From the NCBI GenBank assembly GCA_025449115.1, contig JAHLKC010000226.1:1-37063 (forward strand): a stretch of 37,063 nucleotides of DNA, read 5' to 3'. Positions 1-12,700 of this stretch are shown one piece after another. Under the pieces are notes generated by a model. That model saw only the letters and a program-made list of their open reading frames with translations, did not search any database and was not told the DNA's origin. Both the position numbers and the translations under genes were made by a program. The first letter of the stretch is position 1. Every line of letters begins with the position of its first letter. This stretch comes from Chytridium lagenaria (Eukaryota > Chytridiomycota > Chytridiomycetes > Chytridiales > Chytridiaceae).

Positions 1-11
1 CGAACTATTTT

Positions 12-3000
12 TTAAAGCACCCGTCCCTTCACATTCTCCTCATGCTCCTCCGCCACAGCCTTAATGCTCAGCGCATTCTTCACCCCGTAGCATCCACCAA
101 CCGTTTAAAATGCCCATCCTCCATCCTCAACAATTCCGCCGGCATACCAACCTCCACCACCCGTCCCGCATCCAACACCACAACCCGATCAAACCCAGCC
201 ACAGTATTCAACCGATGCGCAATACTAATGACCGTGGCGTGACTGAAATGCGTGACAATACTTTGCTGAATCAACGCATCAGCGGCAGCATCTACAGAGG
301 AGGAAGCTTCATCCATGACAAGGATTCGGGGTTGAGCAATGAGAGCACGAGAGAGGATAAGAAGTTGTCGTTGTCCAACTGAAAAATTGGTACCGTTTTC
401 TTCCACCACCGCATCGAGTTTCCCGTCACGTGATGCAACGTCTGCTTTCAATCCAACCATGGTCAAGGCATCCCAGATCTCAGCGTCAGTGTGAACAAGG
501 TTTGGATCAATGTTGGTGCGAACGGTTCCTGTGAAGAGAACAGGTTCTTGAGGGATGATTTGAAGACGTTGACGAAGCGTTTTAAGACCAAGGGTGGTGA
601 TATCGGTGCCATCAATGGCAATAGATCCGGTATGTGGTTCAACGATACGGAAAAGAGCAGTCAAGAAGGTTGATTTTCCGGATCCCGTGCGTCCAACGAT
701 ACCAATTTTTTCACCGGGAGCGATATCGAGGTTAACGTTTTTAAGAACAGGGTCAGCGTTGGAGGCGTACTTGACGGAAAGGTTGGTGACGGTGATGGCG
801 CCCCCGTTTGGCCAAGACTCGGTGGATGGGTCGGATGGGAGTTCGCGAGGCGCTTCTTGGGGGAGGTTTGAGGGTATTCGCGGACACGTTCGACCGCAAC
901 CATTTCAGCTTCGAGGAGGGCGGTGAACATGACAAAGTAGGAGAGTTGGCCTGTGAGGGAGGTAGCGGTTGAGATGGCGAGACCAAGAAGGGAGGCGGCA
1001 AACGCGGTGGTGAGGACGCCAAAGAGGGAGACGAAGAGGATGAGGAGGGAGGAGATGAATTGGACGCGGATGTTGAGCCAGATACGGATGGTGAGTTGGG
1101 CCATGTTGGGGCCGTTGGAGCGGTCGAGGAGGCTGTGGAGGGTAGAGGACATGCGTTGTTCGGCCTAAAGGAGAAGCTTAGTTTAACTATACAAAAATAA
1201 TATAGCAAGAGCAAAACGATTGCCAAAGCCAAAAACGAAACCAAACCAAACGTAAAAGACGATTGCACAAGATTCAAAAGACCCAAAAAGATAAAATCCG
1301 AAAACAAACCTTAAAAGCTCTCAAACTGGCAACCCCATCTAAACATTCCGAGATATGAGCATTAAGCGGCGACTTTTCAATCGCCGCAATCCTCTTAATC
1401 TCTCTAGTCGAGCACCGATAAAGATTCAAAATAAAGTAATACGCCACCATCAACGCCGCCACAAGTATCAACACATAAGGTGTAGTGTAAGCGAGGGTGA
1501 TGATGTTACTGATCAGGAAGCAGAGACCGTAGAACTTTAAGTGGGTTAGTGGAAACGTGTGGGGAGAGGGGTGGGACTTACAAAATTCATGTAGACCATC
1601 CAAAGCATTTTATCGATTCCTTCAATGTCTTTGGACATGCGGTTGAGGATACGGCCGATGGGTTGGGAGTCGTAGAATGACATGGGGGCACGCATTAGAC
1701 CTTCAAGCGCTTCTTCGTGGAGTTTCTTTCCGGCCACATATCCAGCAGAGATCAATGCGTAAGCAGTCACCACTACAAAAAAAAGGCCATTAGTAAGAAT
1801 AAGAACCAAAAGAAAGGCGGAGAAGGAAAAGAAAAAAGAAAAAACCGGGAATCAGAGAAGAAAAAGAAAAAACAGGGAATCAGAGAAGAAAAAGAAAAAA
1901 GAGGGAATCAGGAAAGAAAAAAAGACTCACTCATCATCACCACATTCACAACACCAAGCACGGCAAACCCGTTAATATACCCTCCAACACTCAACCCAAA
2001 AGTCCCATCACTCCACCAAGCCAACCACAAATCCTTGACCGCATTCGACAAAGCAAACAAGGACACCGACGCTCCCACAAGAGCAATCATGGGCGCTCCA
2101 CCGGCGCGGTTCCAGTAGTCTTTGACAATAGACCATTTGAGTCCACCGCGCTGACGATCCTCTTCGGCTATGAGGTTGGTGGAGGTGGTGGAGGTGGGGA
2201 GCTCGGAGGGTTTGCGGGAGGCTTTGCGGAGGGGGTGGTGTCGGCGGAGATGGTGGAAAGATCGACCGAGGAGGAGTCTGAGTCGGTGGAGTTGGTGGAA
2301 GCCTGAGATAGATAAAATGAGTAAGGATATATGAACGACGAATGGAATTAATAAACAGAGGATGGAAAGGTCATGAGAGGGAGGAAAGCAGTAGGGAGAA
2401 TAAAACCCAAACAAAAAAAAGTGGTGAGACGGGGAAAACAGCACGGAGAAAATAACCAAAGACAAAACAAAAAAAGGAAAAAGAGTCGACGATATCTAGT
2501 TGGACTTACCAAATAATCTTTCATCATCTTCCTCAACCCTTCCTCATCCTTCCGTCCCATCAATTCCCCAAAAGTCCCTTCCTCCACAACCCGTCCATCA
2601 TCCATCACCACAATCCAATCACACTGATCCAACACATGCATCTGATGCGTCACCAACACCCTCGTAGTCCCCTCCATCACCCCTCTCACACAATCCGCAA
2701 ACACCTTCCGTCCCACCTCCGCATCAAGCGCAGCAAGTGGATCATCCAACAAATACACATCCGCCTGATCATACACAGCTCGAGCAAGTGCCACACGAGC
2801 CCTTTGACCACCCGATAGAATGATACCCTTTTCACCAATTTGCGTGGCAAGACCGTGGGGGAGGGTTTGAAGGTCTTTGGAGAGATGCGTTGCTGAGAGG
2901 GTGGAGGTGAGGAGGGTGGAGTGGTTGGGTTTTGCGGGAGCGGCGAATTGGATGTTTTGGAGGAGCGTGGTGGAGAGGAGCCAGGGTTGTTGTTGGCAGA

Positions 3001-5252
3001 GAGCGACGCGGCCCATGATGGAGGTGGAGCCTGAAAGGCGGGTCATGTCGCCGAGGATGGCGGAGAAGAGGGAGGATTTACCGGAACCTGGGAAAGCAAA
3101 TATTAGAGTGATGATAAGGGAAGAAATGAGGGCTGGGCAAGAGACTTACCGACGACACCAACGACGGCGGTGAGTTTACCCTTCTTGATCTTCAAGTTAA
3201 GGTCCTTGAACAGGGTTCATCGCTTTTCGTCTTTTTCATATCATCCCCATCCTTTTCTTCACCATTGTTTTCTTCATCGGATTTCTCTTCTTCCTCTTTA
3301 CATTCCTTATCATCCTTCTTCCCCTTCTTCTTCTTCTCGGCCTTTTTCTCTTCAACGGGCGCGTCCTCCCACTTAAACGTTGCATTCTCAATGATAATAG
3401 CGTGTTCAGCGTCTGCGGTGGGTGCGAGCTCTACGGTAGGTTCACGTTCATCGGCAACAAGGAAGTTTTTGATACGCTTGAGAGCGACGAGACCAGTGAC
3501 CGTCGTGCTAAAAGAGAGAAAGACAAAAAAGGGTTAGATATTGGGGAAATAAAGGGTGGGAAAAAAAAGCTTACTTGATCATTTGGGGGAGACCTTGGAG
3601 GGGTTCGAGGAGACTGCCGAAATAGATCAAAGCGGGGAAGATGATGGAGGGATCTATTGAGCCGCCATTGTTGCGAGCGTAGAGAAGAAAGAGGCTTTAA
3701 AGAAAAAGGAGAGTTAGAATAGACGGCACGCATTATATGAAGGGAAGAGAGAGCAAAAATAAGAAAGAAAGTAAAGAGAATATTCACCAATAGGCATAAG
3801 AACCGGTGGCAAAATAATCAACGTGATCATCGAAGACATGATCGACAAACTCTTTTTCAACGCTGATATCTGCTCCCCCCTCTTCTCGTTCACAGCTCCA
3901 CTCCTCAAATCCTCTTCAGCGCGCAACTTGACAATCTTCATGCCCATCAACATCTCTCGAAGTCGTTTGACACGACCATCTTCCGCCGCCATGTAGAGTT
4001 TAGCGAATTTACCCATTTGACCACCGAGCGGGATCATGATCACGAGACAGCCGAGGATGACGCACCGGCGGGGATGATGGCTGAACCGATGAGACGGACG
4101 AGGAAGTAGAGGATGAGGGCGATTTGGGGGGGCATGATGAAGAGGTCGGGGATGGACATGAGGGCGATGGAAAATTGTTCAGAGTCGACGTTGACCATGG
4201 AGATGATGCGGCCCTGTTTAATGAAACTTAGGGTGAGAATGTTGAAAGAAACATACAACAAAAAATAGTAGAAAGTTTACGAAAACAAAGAAAGGAAGAA
4301 AGAAGTAAAAAATAAACATTACCTCTGAAAACTCCTTCTCAGCCTTATTCCCAATCTTTAAAGACTTTTCAAAAAGCGCCACCTTTGCCAGGCCCACGGC
4401 ATCAAACTGGAAATTCCTAATCAACTGGATCTGCGTCAACTCTGCAACAACCTTGACAATGGACACGAAAAACAGAAACAAGGACAGTGCGACGCCGGTC
4501 CCGGTTTTCCCGTAATTTAAAAGGAATGGAGGAACCATGAGTTCGGATGATGGGGCGTTTTGAAGGAAGAGAATGAGGGCTTGGAGGACATAAGGGATGT
4601 AGAGGGAGGCGGCGACCGAGAGGATTTGGAAGAAAATGGCGCCGATAAAGTAGTGACCGTAGGAGCGGAAGACGACGGGCATGAGGGAGGGGATTTTGGG
4701 GCCAGAGGTCGTTTTTGGAGGATTGGAGGAGTCTTTTAAAGATAGTGGTCAATTGATGGGACATATATGATATAGTAATAAATGTATCCACTCACCACCA
4801 TTATTCTCCAACTTGTCCTTCTTCTTTGCTTCCAAATACGCTGCAACTTTCTGATTAAAAGGCTCTAAGCTCTTCACAAGCGCCTCAGCCCGATCCTGAG
4901 GTTTTAACAATGGAATGTCATCCGCCTCAAGAGGTCTCTTGACGGACACCTTCATCATCCTGTTGAGGTAGGAGAGAGTGAGAAATGTCCAGAGGTTATA
5001 TCCTGCGGCCATGACACCGCGGTCGCCTGGTTCTTCATAGGTGATGGAGGAGGTGGTGGTGAGAGAGTCGAAGTGTTTGGTGGGTTTGGATCCATCGTCG
5101 ATGATGATGGTGGTTGGCTTTTCAAGAGCTAATTTAATTGACAATTTGATAGACAAGAAATTAGTGTTCAAGCAACATAGAGCGGAGAAAAACGACGGAA
5201 CATCATTTGAAACTGGATACTCACCAGGATTGCTCTTTTCAATATTAGACAT
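12..5252 (-). CDS. ABCC/MRP-type full ABC transporter, frame-broken
   Basis: Multidrug-resistance-protein type exporter (TMD1-NBD1-TMD2-NBD2, no TMD0), about 1,400 codons, expected in the vacuolar or plasma membrane. Start is ATG 5252 (MSNIEKSNPG). Ten introns fit GT-AG: 5129-5224, 4733-4795, 4214-4322, 3695-3787, 3508-3574, 3088-3150, 2303-2509, 1773-1930, 1535-1581, 1165-1309. NBD1 has Walker A GVVGSGKSS (split by intron 3088-3150), Q-loop QQQPW, signature LSGGQRAR and Walker B VYLLDDPLAALDA. NBD2 has GRTGSGKST, the shortened signature FSVGQRQ and ILVMDEASSSVD. A charged K/E linker precedes NBD1. Six single-base losses appear near 4063, 3686, 3212, 2200, 872 and 82. The last puts a TGA at 80-82; one more base there would continue an acidic tail to a TAA at 12-14. 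Substrate cannot be inferred. Family is certain; whether the gene is functional is not. Confidence 0.9.
1847..1920. repeat. 28-bp purine-rich minisatellite in an ABCC intron
   Basis: A unit beginning GGGAATCAG followed by an A/G-rich stretch recurs at 1847, 1875 and 1903, an exact period of 28 bp with the third copy diverging. It lies inside the 1773-1930 intron, where on the gene strand it is a pyrimidine-rich tract upstream of the acceptor. Confidence 0.85.
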
Positions 5253-6900
5253 TCTCACTTGGACCTGTAGTTACTAAAAGTAAATTAATCTGTATGTAGT
5301 GGGAGTATTGAGTAAGATGGTAAAGTGTATGGATGCGTTTAGGGTAGTTGAACGTGAGTACGTAATGGGATGGAATCCCTTTTTTATTTTCTGTATGTAG
5401 GGTTATTCTAATAATGGATAATGCAAGACAAGGTCTTTTCATTTTATCAACATTTTTCATGGGAACCCTTTGTATTTAGTGGATGGGTGGATGGGCTATA
5501 TGTTAATGGGAGACCATGGACCTGGGCGGGTTATTTGTGAATAAAAGACCATGGACCCGGGCCATGTCCATGGAATTTTTATATTTTAAATAATTTGTGG
5601 TAAAGTTTCTGTGTTGTGACACAGATCTTCTCACCTTCCCTGAATGGCTATAATTCCTTTGAAACATTTTATTTTTCATGGAGAAGGCCAAAACTGCAAC
5701 GGCGTTTGACCCGCCGTGTTTGAACGAATTTCATTATTTATTTGTTTATTGCTGGCATGGAAATACTGGCTCATTGTAAGAATGAAAATTATCGCAATAA
5801 ACTCCATGGCTTACAGCCAGCTCGCCTTACATGACGGTGCTTTAGGGCCATTCTTTATTGTCCGTTTTATTTTCTCAATCCTTATTTAAATTACAGTAAA
5901 TATAATCGGGTAAGCAATGGGAAAGGGGATCATCCAGAACTAAAATTTCTCCATCCTCGTCCCTTCTTGCAATTGGTTCAAGTTGCTGTTTATTCCCATA
6001 GCCGACTGACGGTTGTTTACTACTTTTGACGCGTGAGAAAGCAACAAAAATGGCGTGATAGAGCAAGAAAACAAAGTCCAGACGCAGCTTTTTTGGCCTG
6101 CTCCGCTCTGGCGAGTTATGCCACCCTCCAATCATTTCTCCAGCGCCGGTCGCCTGTCCCGTTCCTCCGTCATCTTAATCCCCTCTCTCGCCGTCCCAAC
6201 TCGCGTTTAACTCACCCTTCCCAGCAGCAAGACCGACCAGCTTCCGCAAGGCGATGTCGTGACCATCAGCCTCGCCTCTACAAAGAGCCCTTGCGCCGTC
6301 ATACTCCTTCGCTGCTCCTTCACCTCTTTTGAGCTTTTTACCTAAAATTCATCCATATCGACCGGATGCTCTGCCCTTGACTTCGGAATTGGCTCAACTG
6401 TCTCGTATGAGGATTGTTGAGAAAGAGCTTAAGTCCTCTTGCCAACTTAAGATTTGCTGATGTGGCGAGCCCGATGGCGGATTCTCTGATTGTGGAGCTA
6501 AGTTGGCTCTTTGCGAGCGATTTATATCCCAAGATTGTGTTTGAAGCTGGATGTGGCTGCAGATCATATAATAAATAAGTTTCCGACGTGTTTTTTTTTC
6601 ATTCGACTACTTCCGTAGCTTTGTTGACTTAAGATCCACACATATTCTCACCATCCTACCGCTTACTATTCTACTTAACTTCAAATTATACTCTCCTTTC
6701 ACAAGCCACTTATCAGGTAAAACCGACTTCAAATTCTATTTTATACCTCTTAACCCCATCTTGCCCGGAGTAATTTCTGTGCTTACAGTTGATCCCAGCA
6801 GAAAGCACTCCCTGGCTTCTTATTTTTTCACTTCGACTCCCAAATGACTTTGTACACTTGACCAAGAAAATGGTATTGAGATGTATCTTTACGTATCAAG
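5253..6900. other. Intergenic region upstream of the ABCC gene, no supported gene
   Basis: Open frames of up to 99 codons occur on both strands but none shows a recognisable domain. About 300 bp upstream of the ABCC start there is a 17-bp imperfect direct repeat (5511-5527 and 5546-5562, one mismatch) and an 8-bp perfect inverted repeat, CCATGGAC at 5549-5556 and GTCCATGG at 5566-5573. A possible 5'-UTR intron of the next gene is seen at 6717-6788 (GTAAAA to TTACAG). Confidence 0.5.
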
Positions 6901-8769
6901 TTTCAAAAATAATAGAAAAAGAAAAAAAATTTAGTAGTGTCTTGTCCGAATGTCAATGCATACGTCATGGTCTGGTCCACCTCCTGCCGTTGCCCTTCAT
7001 CTCCTCCAAAGAACACGCGGAATACAACCAACTCTCCTTTCGTACTCTCGCTAAAGTCAATACATTCTGGAGAAAGACTCAGAGTGTCTTCGCTGGCAGT
7101 ACCTTGTTATACCATCCCACAAGATCCTGACAGAGATACTCAAGAGAATTCCAGCATCGACACTAGCGCATGTACGGTTTATTGATATAGACCCGCGTAA
7201 TGTTCACGAAGTTCTTCAACTGTTGTCTCAATGCACTGGTCTAAGGGATATCCTAAAGGCTGACATGATTTCCTCTTTGAATCGTCTCCGTCTTTCGAGA
7301 CAGCAATCGTTTAATACGCTGAAGATAGGAGATTTGCTGGATGATGATAACAGTATCCACCTTGTAGAACTTTCTCATGAGCTTGTTTACGATGCACCCA
7401 AATATGTCCCCCGGCAGCGTAATTGGAAACTTCGTCAGAAAGAGGAAGTCGAGAACTTGTATAATCAGGCTTCACGAGAGACGACTGAGGAGACTTTAAA
7501 TCTAATTAAGGAGAGATTTGGCCACATTCAAAAACTTTTCGTTCATCCCCTGAACTTTGCGGCTGGTGCGAAGAAACGAGACGTCAAGATCTGCAGCCTC
7601 CTTCCAAACTTGAGAACTCTTGTTGGATTTAGATGGAGTTTTCGGTTCCTATTCGAATCCAGACTTGGATTCCTTCTGCACATTGATGGGACTTCCTTTG
7701 CTTTCGCTGATAGAATTTGACTTCAGCATATCCGTCTCAAGTCGCGATTCGAAGCCATCGGATGAGGAGCTAAACGGGAGAACGACCTTGCAAACAATTC
7801 GTCAGTTTTACTGGTCGCCTTTCCACCGTTCGAAAGCTGAAATTAAATCTTTGGGCCTATGAAGAAGGGGTAGACTGCTTTCTTTGGTTAAACGCCCTTC
7901 TGTCATTGGCTCCAACCGTGGATGACTTAGCATTACTTATAAACATGAAGATGGGGAACGAAATCATTGACACAATCCGAGACATATATCCTCATCTTCG
8001 ATCTTTCACTTGGAGCTGCGACACGCTCATCGATTTCCCATCTGATTCTGTAAAAACCCACCGCAGACATAAATATCCTCAACTTCACTCAGAGCCTCAC
8101 GGTCATCAGCATCCAGAGTATCCCATGATTCACGTTTGCGTCTTTTCAAACCTCGTGAATCTCTCTTTGCACTTGTCGACGGATGTATTTCGAGCCAGTG
8201 TCGGCCAAAAACACACTTTTGAAGGGACCGCTGCCGAGTTTTGGGCACGAATTCGACGTTTCCATCTTCGGAGCGGGACAGAGGAGCGCCATTGGGCTGA
8301 GAAATATGACATTGAAAGCCGAGAGCTTATTCCGCTGATCAAAGCTCTGTCGGGTGTAGAGGTGCTTGAGCTTGATACTTCGGTAAGAGAAATAACTTGG
8401 ACGGAGACCTATGTCACATGGGATTCATGTGGCTACCATGCAAACATTTTTCGAATCCTCCATGTCTACGCTTCTCCAAAATTACGATGGCTCAGGCTGG
8501 ACGCTGTAAAGTGGGAAAGCCTTAATGTCAACCTAGCCGCTCTTGCTGATTTTCTTGAAATTGATATGATGCTCTCTGGCGACGGTTTCCGTGGGTTGAA
8601 GAGGCCAGGTTTGGAGATTGTTCAAATGGAGTGGTTTGGCTGGCATGATTCCAAGAGGATGGATGTCGAATTTGAAGGGGTTGGGAATTTGGTAAAGGCA
8701 AAGGCGAGACGACGAGGCGTTTCTTTTTCTCTTGACGGTGGGCGAGGGTCATGGATGGGGAAGTCGTGA
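6900..8769 (+). CDS. F-box/leucine-rich-like protein, frame-broken, start unresolved
   Basis: I read one degenerate gene across three frames. An N-terminal F-box-like stretch (FRTLAKVNTFWRKTQS, about 7040-7090) is followed by RWQYLVIPSHKILTEILKRI, the usual LWRxL.. pattern after an F-box. Next come leucine-rich segments such as LPNLRTLLDLDGV, TVRKLKLNLWAYEEGVDC, ANIFRILHVYASPKLRWLRL and ALSGVEVLELD, ending at the TGA at 8767-8769. F-box proteins normally recruit substrates to SCF ubiquitin ligases. Joining the frames needs a missing base near 7092 and an extra base (or two missing) near 7620 and 7800. The first exon and start codon are not fixed; a candidate upstream exon begins after the splice-like site at 6788. 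The family call rests on pattern only. It could be a pseudogene or another LRR protein. Confidence 0.42.
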
Positions 8770-9679
8770 CCCTAAAGTTAACCGGGGTTTGGACCAAAGT
8801 TTGTTTAACGTTTGTGTGTACAATATACTAAGTATCGTTTTTACTTTTGACTTAAACAACCAAAATATCATACTTATTAAAAAGCCGAGATTGCTTAAAA
8901 AGCAGAGTTTACTAACAATAAACATTTGACCTTTACTTATAATCTTACTGTCTATATTTATATAAGGGCTCCCTTAAGAAGGGAAACCTCCGTATTTTTG
9001 AAAAGCAACTAACTTGGCCCGGCCGTAATTAAAGGCGAAGCCCCAACAGAAAAGAAAAAGAATTATACAGTAAAAGACAATGGAAAAAACGTCCAAACGG
9101 CATCAACATAATCGTCGAGACAACAATATTATCGCCATTTCCGGCAGGTTTCCTGGAGATGTCAACTTTTGTGTAAACTGCAGGGGAGACGGGCGATGGA
9201 GAATGTGACATAGTGGAGGTGCTGCACGTTGTCGCTGTGTCTGTTGTACACAATGAGATGAATGAGGAGGCAAAACCAAACAAAGTTGCGCGGAACCCGA
9301 TAATGGGATGGAATTGCGGGGAAGAACACTACAGGCTTTCTAAATAACGCTTTACCGATTTGAGAAGACGCACTCCCTTGCATCTTCTCAAAAGTTTTGA
9401 GGACTCGCAATCGGGAAAGAGTTGTTTAGATTCTAGAAGAAACCACGTTCCCATGAACCTTGTTATATTTCATCTAGCAGATACTTATCACCCCCCTCTA
9501 GTATCACTCGATCAGATAAACCTTGTCCCAAGCCCGCCGTACTTTGATACGTTATTTCGAAGAAGGGCGTGCACCAAGCTCCTCAACCGTAGGATTTTCA
9601 GGGAAGCCCGAATGATTCTAAACAAGTGATTGGAGGTATTGCCAGAAGTAATAGAACACCGGCTTTTCAAATTTCGACG
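8770..9679. other. Intergenic region upstream of the ABCG gene
   Basis: No gene is recognised. On the minus strand a frame near 9390-9240 reads MQGSASSQIGKALFRKP and then a hydrophobic stretch if a frame change is allowed near 9310. This could be a small mitochondrial or membrane protein, but nothing else supports it. A plus-strand frame at 9360-9629 also has no recognisable content. Confidence 0.4.
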
Positions 9680-9686
9680 TATAAAA
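9680..9686 (+). promoter_or_regulatory. TATA box of the ABCG gene
   Basis: TATAAAA lies 53 bp upstream of the ATG at 9739, on the coding strand. The position and consensus suit a core promoter; transcription start is not visible. Confidence 0.55.
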
Positions 9687-9738
9687 TGGCGTGTAGCGCA
9701 TCCTTTTTTTTGAATAGACAAACAAAACGCGCTATACC

Positions 9739-12700
9739 ATGCCAGCTTCGACTTGGAGAGAGGGCGTGAATGTGTCAGTTGCGCATCTGTCGGCGAGGAT
9801 TGATGGAAACAAGAAACGGAGTGGATGGAATGCGAGAAAGTCGGAAGATACGTTGCAGACGACGGAAAAGTTTGTGTTGAGGGATGTGAGCATGGAGGTG
9901 CCTGGTGGATGTCTTATGGCCTTGATGGTTAGCACATATTTCCCATCCTTTTTTTTTATTGTGCCATATTATCGTCATGGGCTTACTTTGTCAATTTACA
10001 ATGCAGGGACCGTCTGGATCTGGGAAAACGACTTTGATGAACGCTATCGCAGGTTTGTACAAGCAAACACCTATAAATGCTGGGAAACAACCAAGTTTTA
10101 CTTATATTGTCTGTTATTGACATTCAGGTCGAACGACCATCAAACTCGAAGGCGACATTCTTTTCGATGGTCTTCCGAAAACCACTCTCCTCCGATCCGG
10201 GCGCGTTGCATACGTTCCACAAGAAGATCATCTCCTCCCATAACCTTACAGGTTCGGCGTCCCATTTCCTGATGAAATTGACCAGATTATGTTACTAACC
10301 CCACGGATCTTTAGTACGCGAAACTTTGACATTCGCAGCCAACCTTCGCCTTTCAGCGTCCATGACAGCGGATGAAAAGAAAAGGTCGGTCGAGGCTGCT
10401 ATTTTGGAGCTGGGATTGAAGGAGTGCGCGGATACTCTTATTGGAGATGCTTGGACAAAAGGGATTTCGGGGGGTGAGAGGCGTCGTGTATCGTAAGTAC
10501 TCTCTTGTGATTTCCAGTAATCCCTTCATTTTTCCTTCGTATTGATTTCATTTAATTTGTTTTATTACTGACTCATTGGGGTACCTCCAATGACTTTTAA
10601 ATTATCGCAAAAAAGTGTTGCCACCCATCTCCTCACGAACCCGTCCATACTCCTCCTCGACGAACCCACAACCGGCCTCGATGCCGCATCCGCCTTACAC
10701 CTCCTTCAACTCCTCTCAACCCCTTCATACCCGCGTACAACAATCGTCTCCGTCCATCAACCCCGATCAGATCTTTTCGCAATGTTCACGCATGTGACAT
10801 TTCTCTCTTCAGGTCGAGTCGCGTATGCCGGGGAACGGGGGAATGTTATGCCATGGTTCAGTGGGATGGGGTTTGAGACGACAGAACGAGTGAATCCGGC
10901 GGATTTTTTGATTGATGTACTTGTGGAGGCCGAGAAGGCGGGACGGATTGACGATATTTTGGGGGGATGGGAGAGACGCGGGATAAAGAGGAAAAGGAGG
11001 GAAGTGTTAGGACGTTTGTGATCGACGAGGTTGATCATACAGGAATGATGAAGGAGGGAAGCGGTGAAGAGAAGGTGATGGAGTATAAGGGGGCTGGGTT
11101 TTTCGCGCAGGTTTCTGTTTTGACGCAACGACAGGTGACTTGCTTGAGAAGGGATTCGTTGACATTGTGGGGATCTCTTGCGGAGGTTTTGATTATCAGT
11201 ATTGTTCTCGGGTATATTTTCTTTCGAATGGATGAGACACCGGTAGGATTTTTTCTTACATTTCTTTATGGTGTCCATTGACTTTGCTGATATTTGTTTA
11301 GGGCGGTATTTTGAGCAGAAAGTCTCTTCTTTACACTGTCTGTTCCGTTCAAAATTTCCTTGCGCTAATGTTCACAATCTGGAGCTCTCCAACGAGTAAG
11401 CTCTCCGCTTCTTTCACCATTGACGTTTTTCCTAGATTAGTTATTTTCGATCGCGCGAGGGCGGATAACATGCATTCCGTGAAGCGTTTATGGTATCATG
11501 GTTCAGCGTCAACCTTTTCTTTCAAGCGTTTCTGTCGATCGTGTTTTCGTTGATTGTGTATGTGATGGCCGGGTTGAGGGATTACGATCGGGTATCGTTC
11601 ACGGAGACATTTTATATGAAGTTGTTCGTAGCATGTACTTGTACGATGGGATCAGTAACGTGAGTAACTGAGTTATTTTTCCAATTTTAAAATGAAGTCT
11701 AACGCATTTTTTATGTGTAAAGTCAAGCCTATGCCTTTTTCTGTTCTTCACTATTCAGAAATTTTGCGTCGTCCTCATCTGCAGCAAGTAAGTCTCACCT
11801 CCCCAACCATATTTTCAATTCCAATGATCCTCATTAACCAACCTCCCAGATTCGTTCTTCACCCTCTTCGCCATCTCCAGCGGATTCTTCATCCCCATCT
11901 CCTCCATCCACATCTACATTCGATGGCTCCACAACCTCAGTTTCCTGCACCACGGTCTCCGCATCTACGCGACTGTCGAATTCCACAACCGTCGATTCAA
12001 CTGTGGTCCCAATATAACCTGCAGCGGGAGTATGGCGTTTGATCAACTCGGGTTTGGACCGGGACTGAGAGTACCCTTTTTGGCGTTATTTGGCATGTTT
12101 TGGTTGTTTGTGATCGCGGCGGCTGTGAGTTTAAAGCTGGGTGGAGGTGGGAGTGGAAGGAGTGGAATGACGGTCAAGTCAAAAGATGGCGATAAAAACT
12201 CTGTGGATGAATGCAAGGATGTGAACATTGCGATCAAGGAAAAAGAGGACCTTCCGTCTTCTACTGTTGAACTCGTGAATGTGTCGTTACGCACATCCTC
12301 TACCAAAAAACGATTGACCGCCTCGTCTCCACCATCACCATCCGATATCATCCTTCTGAACAACGTGTCTGACTTTTCAACCCGGTCATCTCACTGTTAT
12401 CCTCGGTTCTTCGGGTAGCGGTAAATCCACTCTCCTCCAAACGATATGTGGACGTCTGAATGACAAATTTGTGCGAACGGGTGTGGTTCGTGTGAATGGA
12501 CAAGAGGTTGTGGGACGCATGGAGGGGATGGCGCTTGTGAGACAGGAGGATGAGCATTTACTTCCGGGATTGACGGCGAGAGAGACGTTGAGTTTTGCGG
12601 CTGGAGTGAGGGTTTTGGGAGTTGAGTGGAAGAGCCGAATGGAGACTGCGGAGAAGGTTCTGAGGGATGTGGGGTTGGAAAAGTGTGCAAATACGGTGGT

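Noticed and set aside
12..5252. Programmed frameshifting as the explanation for the ABCC breaks
   Set aside because: The break sites share no slippery heptamer or common codon context, and similar breaks occur in unrelated genes nearby.
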